A stretch of 64,000 nt of DNA from Flavobacterium terrisoli (GCF_030167905.1 NZ_JARGNA010000003.1:186001-250000), one strand, 5' to 3'; positions 1-9,510 are shown, numbered from the stretch's first letter. A program made the numbers and translations. Notes: generated by a model from the letters alone, not told the origin.

Positions 1-801
1 ACGGTAACGTTGAATATCAATGCGCCAACGGATACGCCTGCGGTTAATATTGGTGACTTGTTGACTTTTACAGGAACTATAAACCCAATGGATAATGATG
101 AAACTGTAAATGACAATACTTTCATATTTAATGAAACCGTAATCGGTTCTTTTGATCCGAATGATATTACCTGCCTTCAGGGTGGAATTGTTTCCCCTGT
201 AGAAATTGGAAACTATTTGCACTATGCCATTCGTTTTGAAAATACCGGGACAGCAGAAGCTGAAAATATCGTAGTGAAAACCGAAGTTGATCCGACCCAG
301 TTTGATATCAATTCACTTCAGTTATTGAATGCCTCACATGGTGTTGACGCCAGAATCAACGGGAATATAGTAGAATTCATTTTCCAGAATATCATGCTGG
401 AATCAGGTGGACACGGGAATGTATTGCTAAAAGTAAAATCGAAAGACACCTTGCAATCAGGAGATATGGTGAGCAAACAAGCCAATATTTATTTTGATTA
501 CAATTTCCCTGTCGAAACCAATGATGCGGAAACCATTTTCCAATCGCTTGGCCATCCTGATTTTGAGATTGATAATTCGATAAGCATTTACCCGAATCCT
601 TCAAACGGAATAGTCAATATCAGTGGAGATTTCAATATAAGGTCAACGCAGTTGTATGATGTACAGGGAAGATTGCTCCAAACCAATTTGGTTAATGAAA
701 GCAGTACAGTCATTGATCTTTCCGCACAATCGAACGGAATGTATTTTATAAAAGTGATTACCGACAAAGGAATTAAAGTAGAAAAAATTGTTAGAAAGTA
801 A
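1..801 (+). CDS. T9SS type A sorting domain surface protein, C-terminal part (5' end outside window)
   Basis: The reading frame is open from base 1, and the residues before the first possible start (T-V-T-L) match the interior of the next gene, so this is the 3' part of a longer gene. It encodes about 180 residues of the DUF11-like domain that NCBI calls DUF7619 (FDPNDITCLQGG, HYAIRFENTGTAEAENIVV, IYFDYNFPVETND). A type A T9SS sorting domain of about 80 residues follows, starting near ISIYPNPSNGIVNIS and ending VEKIVRK. By family knowledge such proteins cross the outer membrane through T9SS and are attached or released at the cell surface. The downstream gene is a close paralog, so this is a tandem duplication. 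The N-terminal functional domain is not visible. Confidence 0.9.
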   Translation, partial: TVTLNINAPTDTPAVNIGDLLTFTGTINPMDNDETVNDNTFIFNETVIGSFDPNDITCLQGGIVSPVEIGNYLHYAIRFENTGTAEAENIVVKTEVDPTQFDINSLQLLNASHGVDARINGNIVEFIFQNIMLESGGHGNVLLKVKSKDTLQSGDMVSKQANIYFDYNFPVETNDAETIFQSLGHPDFEIDNSISIYPNPSNGIVNISGDFNIRSTQLYDVQGRLLQTNLVNESSTVIDLSAQSNGMYFIKVITDKGIKVEKIVRK

Positions 802-823
802 GTTAATAGAAGTGTGGCCATAT

Positions 824-850
824 GCCTCTCTGTAATGGAGAGGCTTTGGT
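824..850 (+). terminator. weak Rho-independent terminator candidate
   Basis: A perfect 7-bp stem GCCTCTC/GAGAGGC (824-830 and 838-844) with a 7-nt loop is followed by an interrupted T-rich stretch (TTTGGTGTTTT). It lies between the two tandem paralogs. The broken T tract makes it a weak candidate. Confidence 0.5.
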
Positions 851-875
851 GTTTTGTGCCTTAAAAGAATAAATT

Positions 876-3200
876 ATGAAAAAACTATTTTGTCTTTTAG
901 TATTGATTTCGGGTATTTCCAATGCCCAAATTGTAAATATACCTGATGCCAATTTTAAGGCGGCGCTATTGAATGCAAGTACTTCAAATGCGACAGCTTC
1001 AAATGCCTATCCAACAACGGCAAGTAGTTTTGTTAGTATAGATTCAAATGATGATGGTGAAATTCAGGTTTCAGAAGCTTTGAATGTTTATTATTTGAAT
1101 GTATATAGTGATGGTATAAGTGATTTGACCGGTATTGAGTACTTTACCAATTTGAGATTTTTGAATTGTGGCATGAATGATATAGCAACTTTAAATTTAA
1201 GCGCATTAACTTACCTTCAAGAATTGAATTGTCAAAACAATAATTTAACGGTCTTGGATGTCAGTGAATTAACGAATCTTATTTATTTAAGTTGCGGGAT
1301 GAATAACTTAACCACTTTAGATATAAGTGCGTTGCCGCTTCTTCAGGATTTATATTGCTATAGCAATGATTTGACAACATTAATAGTAAGCCCAATAAAT
1401 AATCTGATGGGTTTGCAATGTAGTCAAAACAACTTCGCCACTTTAGATTTTAGCATGTTAACGCATCTTACCTTTTTGAATTGTTCTTATAATCAATTAA
1501 CAGCCATAGATGTAAGTATGCTGACTGATCTTACACAATTGTATTGCCATAATAACCAACTAACTTCCTTAGATGTAAGCGCATTGACCAATCTTGTTGA
1601 ACTCACATGTATTTACAATCAACTGACAGTTTTGGACGTAAGTGCATTGCCTAATCTTTTAGAGCTATATTGTTATAATAATAATTTAAGTACTTTAAAT
1701 CTAAAAAACGGAAGCAATGAGACGACCCTTCAATTTTCAGGCAATCCAAACCTGCTTTATATTTGTGCTGACGAAGATCAATTGGTTTCAGTTGAGGACA
1801 AAATACTTAATTATGGTTATGTAAATTGCCATGTCAATACCTATTGTTCCTTCACACCTGGCGGAAACTACAACACTATATCAGGGAATATCAGTTTTGA
1901 CAGTGATCAAAACGGTTGTGACGAAAATGATGAAACTTTTCCACACATCAGAGTAAACATTAACGACGGAACCAATCAGGAATATGGTTTTACCAGTGCT
2001 TCCGGGAATTATAACTTCTATACAGAAACCGGCATTTTTACGATTACACCGGCGATTGAAAATCCAACCTGGTTTAATTTTACCCCAACTAATGCTTCTG
2101 TGGCTTTTACAGATGACAATAATAATATTTCAGATAATGATTTCTGTGTTTCGGCCAATGGCGTTCATTCTGATGTAGAAGTGGTTATTGAACCGATAAT
2201 GCCGGCGCGACCTGGTTTTGATGCGGTTTATAAATTGGTTTATAAAAACAATGGAAACCAAACGGAAACAGTATTTGTTAACTTTAACTATGATGGTACC
2301 AGACTTCAATATGTTTCCAGTTCATCTGATCCGGTAAATGCTGCCACAGGAAGTTTGGCCTGGCAGTTTTCTAATGTGATGCCGTTTGAAAGCGGCAGTA
2401 TTTTGGTAACGCTTAATGTCAATGCACCAACCGATACGCCGGCTGTAAATATTGGAGATGTTTTAGCGTTTAGCGCATTTGTTGATATTACCACAGATGA
2501 AGACTGGGATGATAACGCATTTGACTATAATCAAACAGTGGTAGGTTCTTATGATCCAAATGACATCACGTGTCTTCAGGGCGGAATCGTTTCACCAGTA
2601 GAGATTGGAAATTATTTGCATTATGCCATTCGTTTTGAAAACACAGGAAATGCAGCAGCAGAGAATATAGTGGTGAGAACAACCGTTAATCCAACCGGTT
2701 TTGATGTCAATTCGTTACAGCTTTTAAACGCATCGCACACTGTTAACACAAGAATAAGCGGCAATATCGTAGAGTTCATTTTTCAGAATATCATGTTGGA
2801 ATCAGGTGGTCATGGCAACGTATTGCTGAAAGTAAAATCGAAAAGTAATTTGCATCAGGGCGATATGGTAAGCAAGCATGCCAGTATTTATTTTGATTAC
2901 AACCTTCCGGTGGAAACCAATGATTTTGAGACGGTTTTCCAATCGCTTAATAATCCTGATTTTGAGATTGACAATTCAATCAGTATTTATCCAAATCCAT
3001 CCAATGGAATAGTTAATATCAGTAGTAACTTCAATATCAAATCGATTGAGTTGTTTGATGTTCAGGGAAGACTTTTGCAGACTAACATAGTCAATAACAA
3101 TAATACAACCATAGATATCTCAACCCAGTCTATTGGTGTGTATTTCGTCAGAGTGGTATCTGATAAAGGATTAAAAGTAGAAAAATTTGTTAAGCAATAA
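876..3200 (+). CDS. leucine-rich-repeat T9SS surface protein
   Basis: 774 aa. Residues 1-17 are a signal peptide (MKKLFCLLVLISGISNA). After the DANFKAALL segment, roughly residues 75-292 hold about ten leucine-rich repeats of 21-22 residues with the pattern LTxLDVSxLTNLxxLxCxxNQ, and each repeat carries a Cys. Residues about 335-430 resemble an SdrD B-like domain (GNISFDSDQNGCDENDE). A DUF11-like/DUF7619 region follows (about 430-690), then a T9SS type A sorting domain from about 695 (SIYPNPSNGIVNIS) to the end. Likely an exported, surface-anchored binding or adhesion protein; the ligand cannot be told. The last 265 codons are paralogous to the upstream gene. The ATG at 876 starts a good signal peptide. 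Confidence 0.93.
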   Translation: MKKLFCLLVLISGISNAQIVNIPDANFKAALLNASTSNATASNAYPTTASSFVSIDSNDDGEIQVSEALNVYYLNVYSDGISDLTGIEYFTNLRFLNCGMNDIATLNLSALTYLQELNCQNNNLTVLDVSELTNLIYLSCGMNNLTTLDISALPLLQDLYCYSNDLTTLIVSPINNLMGLQCSQNNFATLDFSMLTHLTFLNCSYNQLTAIDVSMLTDLTQLYCHNNQLTSLDVSALTNLVELTCIYNQLTVLDVSALPNLLELYCYNNNLSTLNLKNGSNETTLQFSGNPNLLYICADEDQLVSVEDKILNYGYVNCHVNTYCSFTPGGNYNTISGNISFDSDQNGCDENDETFPHIRVNINDGTNQEYGFTSASGNYNFYTETGIFTITPAIENPTWFNFTPTNASVAFTDDNNNISDNDFCVSANGVHSDVEVVIEPIMPARPGFDAVYKLVYKNNGNQTETVFVNFNYDGTRLQYVSSSSDPVNAATGSLAWQFSNVMPFESGSILVTLNVNAPTDTPAVNIGDVLAFSAFVDITTDEDWDDNAFDYNQTVVGSYDPNDITCLQGGIVSPVEIGNYLHYAIRFENTGNAAAENIVVRTTVNPTGFDVNSLQLLNASHTVNTRISGNIVEFIFQNIMLESGGHGNVLLKVKSKSNLHQGDMVSKHASIYFDYNLPVETNDFETVFQSLNNPDFEIDNSISIYPNPSNGIVNISSNFNIKSIELFDVQGRLLQTNIVNNNNTTIDISTQSIGVYFVRVVSDKGLKVEKFVKQ
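2403..3200 (+). repeat. diverged tandem copy of bases 1-801 (DUF7619 plus sorting domain)
   Basis: Base 1 aligns with base 2403. Both segments encode the same DUF7619 and sorting-domain module with long identical peptide stretches such as GGIVSPVEIGNYLHYAIRF and FQNIMLESGGHGNVLLKVK. The DNA is clearly diverged in third positions. This indicates an old tandem gene duplication, not a recent one. Confidence 0.85.
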
Positions 3201-3227
3201 TTTTGGGTTAAAATTTATTGTGTGAAG

Positions 3228-3253
3228 AGGCGCGCCATAGGTGCGCCTTTTTT
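3228..3253 (+). terminator. Rho-independent terminator
   Basis: Nine-bp stem AGGCGCGCC/GGTGCGCCT (3228-3236, 3240-3248) with one G-T pair, a 3-nt loop and a T6 run. It closes the LRR gene. Confidence 0.85.
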
Positions 3254-3335
3254 GTTTACTGGTTGATTTCCAAAATTTATCAAATAATTAACGAAAACGT
3301 TGCCATAATTCTTTTTTATTTCATTTCGAATTCCC

Positions 3336-3343
3336 TAATTTTG
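3336..3343 (+). promoter_or_regulatory. -7 promoter element for gltA
   Basis: TAATTTTG matches the Bacteroidota -7 consensus TAnnTTTG, 41 nt before the gltA ATG. No TTG lies at the usual -33 distance. An AT-rich leader follows. Confidence 0.55.
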
Positions 3344-3384
3344 TTAAATTATTAATTTATCAAGATTTATTTCCAATTTATATC

Positions 3385-4668
3385 ATGTCTAAAACAGCTA
3401 TATTAGAACTTGATGGCGTAAAGTATGAGTTTCCTGTAATCGTAGGAAGTGAAAACGAAGCCGCCATCGACATTGAAAAACTTCGTGCATTAACCGGTGC
3501 TATAACACTTGATCCGGGCTATAAAAATTCAGGGTCGTGTAAAAGCGATATCACTTTTCTGGATGGAGAAGAAGGAATTCTTCGCTACCGTGGATATGCT
3601 ATTGAAGATTTGGCCGAGAAAGCCGATTTTCTTGAAGTTTCCTATTTAGTAATTTTTGGTGAACTGCCTACAAAAGCACAATTACAGCAGTTTGAAAATG
3701 ATATCAGAAAATATACATTGGTCAATGAAGAAATGAAAAACATCATCGATGGTTTTCCTAAAACAGCTCATCCAATGGGCGTTTTATCTTCCCTTACCAG
3801 TGCGCTTACCGCCTTTAACCCAAAAGTGGTAGATGTTGAAAATGAAAAGGAAATGTATGAAGCTGTTTGTAAAACCATGGGTAAATTCCTGGTGATTGCA
3901 ACCTGGACATACAGAAAAATGATGGGTTATCCTTTAAACTATTATGACAATACCATAGGTTATGTTGATAATTTTATGCAGTTGATGTTTAAATTGCCAA
4001 CCGGGCCATACAAAGCCAATCCTGTTGTAATTGATGCCTTAGATAAATTATTCATCCTGCATGCCGACCACGAACAAAACTGTTCAACTTCTACCGTTAG
4101 AATCGTTGGTTCTTCACACGCCGGTTTGTTTGCTTCAATCTCTGCTGGTGTTTCGGCACTTTGGGGCCCATTACATGGCGGTGCCAATCAGGCAGTTTTG
4201 GAAATGCTGGAAGCCATTCAAAAGGATGGAGGAGATGCAGATAAATATTTGGCAAAAGCAAAAGATAAAGATGATCCTTTCCGTTTGATGGGATTCGGAC
4301 ACAGAGTTTATAAAAACTTTGATCCAAGGGCCAAAATTATTAAAAAAGCAGCCGATGAGGTATTGAATACTTTAGGAGTTGATGATCCAATTTTGGATAT
4401 TGCCAAAAAATTAGAAGCTTCTGCTTTGGTTGATGATTATTTCGTATCCAGAAAATTATATCCAAACGTTGATTTCTATTCGGGAATCATTTATCGTGCC
4501 TTAGGAATTCCAACTGAAATGTTTACAGTAATGTTTGCTATAGGACGTTTACCGGGTTGGATTGCACAATGGAAAGAAATGCGTATCAACAAAGAACCAA
4601 TCGGAAGACCAAGACAGGTTTATACTGGTTATCCATTGAGAGATTTTCAACCGATGGACAAAAGATAA
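3385..4668 (+). CDS. gltA: citrate synthase
   Basis: 427 aa, the normal length for type II (hexameric) bacterial citrate synthase. It condenses acetyl-CoA and oxaloacetate to citrate in the TCA cycle, in the cytoplasm. The catalytic triad is visible: H264 in GPLHGGAN, H306 in FGHRVYK and D363 in NVDFYSG, matching E. coli H264/H305/D362. The N-terminal beta-domain (LELDGVKYEFPVIVGSENE) is also typical of the type II form. Single-gene transcription unit: promoter motif at 3336 and a strong terminator at 4691. An 11-base half of the palindrome found upstream of the first giant adhesin gene (23485-23500) occurs at 3291-3301, upstream of this gene. Confidence 0.98.
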   Translation: MSKTAILELDGVKYEFPVIVGSENEAAIDIEKLRALTGAITLDPGYKNSGSCKSDITFLDGEEGILRYRGYAIEDLAEKADFLEVSYLVIFGELPTKAQLQQFENDIRKYTLVNEEMKNIIDGFPKTAHPMGVLSSLTSALTAFNPKVVDVENEKEMYEAVCKTMGKFLVIATWTYRKMMGYPLNYYDNTIGYVDNFMQLMFKLPTGPYKANPVVIDALDKLFILHADHEQNCSTSTVRIVGSSHAGLFASISAGVSALWGPLHGGANQAVLEMLEAIQKDGGDADKYLAKAKDKDDPFRLMGFGHRVYKNFDPRAKIIKKAADEVLNTLGVDDPILDIAKKLEASALVDDYFVSRKLYPNVDFYSGIIYRALGIPTEMFTVMFAIGRLPGWIAQWKEMRINKEPIGRPRQVYTGYPLRDFQPMDKR

Positions 4669-4690
4669 AAACACGAAAAGTTTTTGATAC

Positions 4691-4720
4691 AAACTCCTTG
4701 CGAAAGCAAGGAGTTTTTTT
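4691..4720 (+). terminator. strong Rho-independent terminator of gltA
   Basis: Perfect 11-bp stem AAACTCCTTGC/GCAAGGAGTTT with a GAAA tetraloop and a run of T (to 4720). Confidence 0.95.
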
Positions 4721-5106
4721 GTTTTTATGCCAAAGAGAAAAGTGATGTTTCCCATCTTTTTCCGGTTGGGTTTTAGATTAAAATCGATCCTTTTTAGTCA
4801 TGCATTTTACTACTGTGATCTAAAAATTAACACAATGTAAAGAAAACAGTATAATGTAAGAATAGTTAATTAATATTTAATAAAAATATGTATTTCATCG
4901 ATAAAATGTGTATTTTGAAGATTTTTTGAAAACAATCATATAAATTTGGTTTAATAAAATATAAGCAATAAGAACTATTTTGAAGCAAAACCTACAGCCG
5001 CCGAGAGATAGTGAAGGAACAAAATAAAAATTTAAGCCACACCCAAAATGTAACCTGAAACAACGAGTTTTTAAATTATTTTTCTAATGCCCCAAATTTT
5101 TTAGTT
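4721..5106. other. intergenic region with promoter and about 150-nt leader
   Basis: 386 bases without a convincing ORF. It is very AT-rich and carries the promoter candidate at 4915-4948. The predicted transcript would have a leader of about 150 nt. Inside it a GC-richer patch (about 4989-5018, CCTACAGCCGCCGAGAGATAG) stands out against the AT background. I recognise no riboswitch class. Confidence 0.6.
4915..4948 (+). promoter_or_regulatory. promoter candidate for the adhesin operon
   Basis: TTG at 4915-4917 and TAAATTTG at 4941-4948, separated by 23 nt. This fits the Bacteroidota -33/-7 pattern at the long end of the spacing range. Confidence 0.5.
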
Positions 5107-7476
5107 ATGAAAAAAAACTACATTTTCTTTACAACGCTAGCTCTTTTATTGATTGCTTTTAAATCTAGCGCACAAACTGATAATACTTTCTCAGGAACAG
5201 GTGCTGGTGCGAATAGTACCGGAAATTTTAATACTGGATTTGGTGTAGATGCTTTAAAAGACAACGCCAGTCACAGTAATAATGCTTTTGGAGCCAGAGC
5301 GCTATCCGTAACTATCGGAGGTTTTAACAGTGCTTTTGGTAATGAGTCTTTAAGAAATAATACAACCGGTACATTAAATAGTGCTTTTGGTACCAGAAGT
5401 TTGTTTAGTAATGTGTCCGGTCAAAGTAATATTGCCTTTGGACACAGAGCAATGGAAGCTAATGTATCAGGAAGCGGTAATACGGCAATTGGTTATGGCG
5501 CAATGTTGAAAGCTATTGGAAATAACAATGTTGCCCTTGGAGTAAATACACCGAGAAATTTAGTTTCCGGAAACAACAACGTTTTTATTGGTGCTGAAAC
5601 CGGTAAAAACCTAATCAATGGAAGCAATAATCTTTTCTTAGGGAATGTCGCACTTGAGCCGGCGTTAACGTCAGCCAAATTAGCGGGAACTAATACCGAT
5701 GGAACTATAATCCTTGCCGATGGTTTAGGAAATCAAAGATTTTTTGTCAGCAAGTTTGGTAATGCCGGACTTGGTTTAGGAAATAACGTAATACCGGCCA
5801 ACAGACTTGATGTAAATGGAGGAGTTGTAATCGGGAAAAACTATGTGCCTTCTGCTGGTACTACAACTGCAACTACAACTTTGGCACCTACAAATGGATT
5901 GCTGGTTGAAGGAAAAGTTGGGATTGGCAACAGATTACCTAATAATAAAGTTGAAATCACTCATGGTGTAAATGGTAATTCAGGACTTAGATTTACAAAT
6001 TTGACCAGTCAATACACACCGCCGGTGGCTCAGACTTCTACCAAATTTTTAACGGTTAATGCCAATGGTGATGTAGTGTTGCAAAGAATGGCGGGCTTAA
6101 CCAATACTAATGTTATGTCGTCAAATGCGAATTTGATGACTACTAATGTTAATAGTGTTACTGCTTCGGCACCAATTGTAAATTCTATTTCGAACATCAT
6201 AAATTCAAGCAACCAATTGATTACTTCAGTAAATGGAGTAGCTAGTGCTCCCGTAAATCTACCACAATCTCTGGATAATAGCGTTACAAACGAATTGCAG
6301 ACACTTTCACAAGTTGGAAATACAATCACGCTTTCTAACGGCGGTGGTTCGGTAACCATTCTGCCTATAGAAGATACCGATACCGATCAACAGTCTTTGG
6401 GATTAACCGGAAACGTGCTTTCTATTTCAAATGGGAATAGTGTGACTTTACCAACAGTAACACCTCAAACACTTACACAATCAGGAAATACCATTACACT
6501 TTCAAATGGTGGTGGTTCAGTTGTGATTCCACCTTATATAGACACCAATACTGACCAACAATCTTTATTTTTATCTGGTCAGGTGCTTTCTATTTCCAAT
6601 GGGAACAGTGTAACATTACCTGCACAAACCCTTTCACAATCAGGAAATACTATATCACTTTCTAACGGTGGTGGTTCAGTTGTAATTCCGCCTTATGTAG
6701 ATACCAATACTGACGAACAAGTATTATCAATAACAGGAAATGTACTTTCTATCTCTAACGGAAATAGTGTAGTATTACCAAACCACGGTCCGCAATCAAT
6801 TACACAAAATGGTGCTATCGTAACCTTATCAAATGGTGGTGGTTCAATCACACTTCAATCTTCTATTGTAACAGCCGGTACCAATGTGAATGTCCTTGGA
6901 AACGGTACTGCCGGAACACCTTATGTGGTAAGCGCTACCGATACCAGTCTTTATGCTGACAATGGTGCTATCGATGCTACTACAACTATCAGTGGAAACA
7001 GAGTGGTTAATATGAATAACAGCAACATTTGGTTCAATACAGCAAATAGTAGCTCTAATGCTAAAATCTATTTAGGTTCAACTGCTTCCTATCCAAATAC
7101 AACGGGTAACTACAAATTGTTTGTTGAAGGCGGAATTTTGACAGAGAAAGTAAAAGTAGCTTTGAGAAGTTCAGCCAACTGGGCGGATTATGTTTTTGCC
7201 AAAGACTATAAATTAATGCCATTGAAAGAAGTAGAGAAATTTGTTACGGCTAACAAACATTTACCAGGGATTGACTCTGCTGAAGTATTGGCCAAAAATG
7301 GTCTTGACGTTGCTGAAATGCAGTCCAAACAAATGGAAAAAATTGAAGAGTTAACGCTTTACATTATTGACCAGGACAAAAAAATCGAAGCACAAGATAA
7401 AGCTATTGAAAAAAATAATAAAGAAATTGAAGAATTGAAAGCTTTGGTACAAGCGTTAATGGCAAAAACTAAATAA
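5107..7476 (+). CDS. YadA-head-like repeat surface protein with C-terminal coiled coil
   Basis: 789 aa. Signal peptide, residues 1-23 (ending SSAQ). Residues about 25-175 are 14-28-residue repeats of the YadA/trimeric-adhesin head type (GNNNVALG, SGSGNTAIGYGAM, NSAFGTRSL). A linker leads to a repeat block (about residues 396-585) in which a unit of about 55 residues recurs about four times (SQSGNTISLSNGGGSVVIP...LSISNGNSVVLP). The C-terminus has a module common in Bacteroidota (NYKLFVEGGILTEKVKVAL, DYVFAKDYKLMPLKEVE) and ends in a coiled coil (about 735-789). No T9SS sorting domain and no outer-membrane anchor are visible, so the export route is unclear. A trimeric fibre is inferred from head repeats plus coiled coil. 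It is followed after one base by a T9SS gene, which suggests an operon. Confidence 0.85.
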   Translation: MKKNYIFFTTLALLLIAFKSSAQTDNTFSGTGAGANSTGNFNTGFGVDALKDNASHSNNAFGARALSVTIGGFNSAFGNESLRNNTTGTLNSAFGTRSLFSNVSGQSNIAFGHRAMEANVSGSGNTAIGYGAMLKAIGNNNVALGVNTPRNLVSGNNNVFIGAETGKNLINGSNNLFLGNVALEPALTSAKLAGTNTDGTIILADGLGNQRFFVSKFGNAGLGLGNNVIPANRLDVNGGVVIGKNYVPSAGTTTATTTLAPTNGLLVEGKVGIGNRLPNNKVEITHGVNGNSGLRFTNLTSQYTPPVAQTSTKFLTVNANGDVVLQRMAGLTNTNVMSSNANLMTTNVNSVTASAPIVNSISNIINSSNQLITSVNGVASAPVNLPQSLDNSVTNELQTLSQVGNTITLSNGGGSVTILPIEDTDTDQQSLGLTGNVLSISNGNSVTLPTVTPQTLTQSGNTITLSNGGGSVVIPPYIDTNTDQQSLFLSGQVLSISNGNSVTLPAQTLSQSGNTISLSNGGGSVVIPPYVDTNTDEQVLSITGNVLSISNGNSVVLPNHGPQSITQNGAIVTLSNGGGSITLQSSIVTAGTNVNVLGNGTAGTPYVVSATDTSLYADNGAIDATTTISGNRVVNMNNSNIWFNTANSSSNAKIYLGSTASYPNTTGNYKLFVEGGILTEKVKVALRSSANWADYVFAKDYKLMPLKEVEKFVTANKHLPGIDSAEVLAKNGLDVAEMQSKQMEKIEELTLYIIDQDKKIEAQDKAIEKNNKEIEELKALVQALMAKTK
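6292..6860 (+). repeat. tandem coding repeats of about 165 bp
   Basis: Units begin near 6292, 6466, 6625 and 6790 (spacing about 174, 159 and 165 bp). They encode (T/S)LSQSGNTI-LSNGGGSVVIP followed by DTNTDQQ and LSISNGNSVVLP. The units are similar but not identical, the last one is partial, and the frame is kept throughout. Confidence 0.8.
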
Positions 7477-7477
7477 T

Positions 7478-9451
7478 ATGTATAAGATATTTAAAATAGT
7501 TTTACTAAGCTGTATTGCTTTCAATTCGGCTACTGTTTCGGCTCAGCTCGATCAGTATCTGGCGGAAGAAAGCAACAGGATTTCACTGTCCCAACAGACA
7601 GAGACTGAAATCATACGGTTTATCAATGATAATTTTAAAAATTATAAATTATCAAAAGAGGTAACGGAAGATGTTATAAAGCATCTCAGAGAGGAGGAAG
7701 TTTTTTCGGATGAAGAATTGCAAAAAGCTATAATCAATACCAAAATATACGAGCTTAGAAAGTTATTCTTTTATCAAAACCCGGATAAAAAAGAGCATTA
7801 TATAGCCAAACCGCTTCCACAAACAGTGATGCAATCTTGTGTTAATGGTGATTTTGAAAGCAATACAACCGGTTATTCCTTTTGGTCTGATGCCTATGCA
7901 CAACCGGCAACCGGCACTGGATGGTTTCAATCTTGTTCTATGCCGACTGCGCTAAATGCAACCAATATGGTAACGCCATCAACCAATAATTTCAATTCAA
8001 CGATAACATTGATTGACAGTGGAAGTCCGGGTTACCAACAGTATGATCCGACTTTAGCAGCATTAGGGGTAAACATCCCAACGATAAGTTCGAGTGGAGG
8101 AAACAAAAGTATCAAACTGAACAATGCCAATGGTTTTGGTTCTTCTGATGTAACCACTATGTCCAGATATTTTCCGGTGATTAATCAATCGACTATCGAT
8201 TTTAATTTCTCCCTAATCATGGACAACAAACCGGCTCATGGTCAACCGATTCAACCATTTTTCAGGGTTAGGGTTTATGACCAATTCAATAATATAGTGG
8301 ATGAAATTTGTATCATCGCCAATCCGGATAACTGTTTGTTTAATACTTTGGTCATTGGAACGAACAGAAGGGTTTTATACACCGACTGGATTTGTGCCCG
8401 ATTGAATGTGCAGGATATTTTAAACCAACCCGGAACAATTGAATTCACAGTAAGTGATTGTGAACCATCGGCTCACTTTGGGACCGTATATATTGATAAT
8501 ATTTGTGGGTCTGTTTGTGCTGTTCCTCAGCTTGGCGCTTTGAGTACCGATCCAACCAATTTCAATTGTCCGGATATGACAGGCAGTACGCCAATTCAGG
8601 TATGTGGTACTTATCAGCCACCGGTTAATGCAACAGTGAATTCGATTTCATTGAATATTGTTCAAAATAATGTGGTAATTGGAACTATGGCAGCGCCAAC
8701 GACTTTGACGCCAAGCACGTATTGCTTTAATGTGAATCCGAGTTTGTTTGGAGCCAATCCTGCAGGAGATTTTGAATTCCAGGTTACTGGTAGTTTCAAT
8801 GTCAACTGTCCGGCGGGAACCTTTGTTTATGAAATTACCGATAACTCGTCGAGCCTTGGTCCCGATGTAAGTTTTGATAACTGTTGTGAAGCCATATTGA
8901 CGTTAAGTTCTCCAGCGGACGATGTAAATAACCTGGCTGTTGCGACAACAAAGAAAAAAGAAAGATCCGATTGGATTAAAGCGACCAATATTGTTACTGT
9001 GGGTGATAATGTTACCGGTAACGGAGTAATCTATCACGCGGCCAATTATGTCGAGATGAATCCGGGATTCGAAGCGGTTTTTGGGGCACAATTTTCGGCC
9101 TATCCTGAAGGTTGTACGGCCAACTTTATCTACAAGGCACCAAGTGTAACCGAGCAGGAAGCAAGAAATGCGATGCAGGCTGAAGAACCTGTCGTTAACT
9201 TGGTTAAAATAGCCAATGGTTTTGCTATCATTCCAAATCCATCAAGCAGTTCTATTGAAATTGTGATGAAAGATGCCCAATTCAACAAAGTGAATATTAC
9301 ATCAATCGATGGCAAAACGGTTTTGGATCGCAATATTGAAATGACCGATAAAACACGATTGGATGTAAGCAGTTATGCTAATGGCGTCTATATTATCAAC
9401 ATTACTTCCGAAGATGGCCGAATCCATACCGAGAAATTGATTAAGAATTAA
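7478..9451 (+). CDS. T9SS secreted protein with 3-coathanger stack domain
   Basis: 657 aa. Signal peptide, residues 1-22 (ending VSAQ). Residues about 23-110 are a helical, charged segment. Residues about 120-345 look like a beta-rich jelly-roll domain (CVNGDFESNTTGYSFW ... VYIDNICG). Near residues 470-550 the pattern KATNIVTVGDNVTGNGVIYHAANYVEMNPGFEAVFGAQFSA matches the 3-coathanger stack domain. The last 75 residues are a T9SS type A sorting domain (IPNPSSSSIEIVM ... YIINITSEDGRIHTEKLIKN). The ATG lies one base after the stop of the repeat adhesin, so the two are probably co-transcribed and may act together at the surface. The specific role is unknown. Confidence 0.88.
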   Translation: MYKIFKIVLLSCIAFNSATVSAQLDQYLAEESNRISLSQQTETEIIRFINDNFKNYKLSKEVTEDVIKHLREEEVFSDEELQKAIINTKIYELRKLFFYQNPDKKEHYIAKPLPQTVMQSCVNGDFESNTTGYSFWSDAYAQPATGTGWFQSCSMPTALNATNMVTPSTNNFNSTITLIDSGSPGYQQYDPTLAALGVNIPTISSSGGNKSIKLNNANGFGSSDVTTMSRYFPVINQSTIDFNFSLIMDNKPAHGQPIQPFFRVRVYDQFNNIVDEICIIANPDNCLFNTLVIGTNRRVLYTDWICARLNVQDILNQPGTIEFTVSDCEPSAHFGTVYIDNICGSVCAVPQLGALSTDPTNFNCPDMTGSTPIQVCGTYQPPVNATVNSISLNIVQNNVVIGTMAAPTTLTPSTYCFNVNPSLFGANPAGDFEFQVTGSFNVNCPAGTFVYEITDNSSSLGPDVSFDNCCEAILTLSSPADDVNNLAVATTKKKERSDWIKATNIVTVGDNVTGNGVIYHAANYVEMNPGFEAVFGAQFSAYPEGCTANFIYKAPSVTEQEARNAMQAEEPVVNLVKIANGFAIIPNPSSSSIEIVMKDAQFNKVNITSIDGKTVLDRNIEMTDKTRLDVSSYANGVYIINITSEDGRIHTEKLIKN

Positions 9452-9475
9452 TTTTACTTCAAATACTTATAAACA

Positions 9476-9503
9476 AAGCTTCTCCTAACCGGGAAGCTTT
9501 TTT
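9476..9503 (+). terminator. Rho-independent terminator
   Basis: Stem AAGCTTC/GAAGCTT (9476-9482, 9493-9499) with a T6 run. It ends the adhesin operon. Its T tract runs into the -7 box of the next gene. Confidence 0.8.
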
Positions 9504-9510
9504 ATATTTG
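9503..9510 (+). promoter_or_regulatory. -7 promoter element for the pentein pair
   Basis: TATATTTG, a full TAnnTTTG match, 20 nt before the ATG at 9531. It directly follows the preceding terminator, which is compact spacing. Confidence 0.6.

Noticed and set aside
1-876. Frameshift joining the first two T9SS proteins into one
   Set aside because: The first has its own stop at 801 and a hairpin follows. The second starts with a complete signal peptide at 876, so these are two genes.
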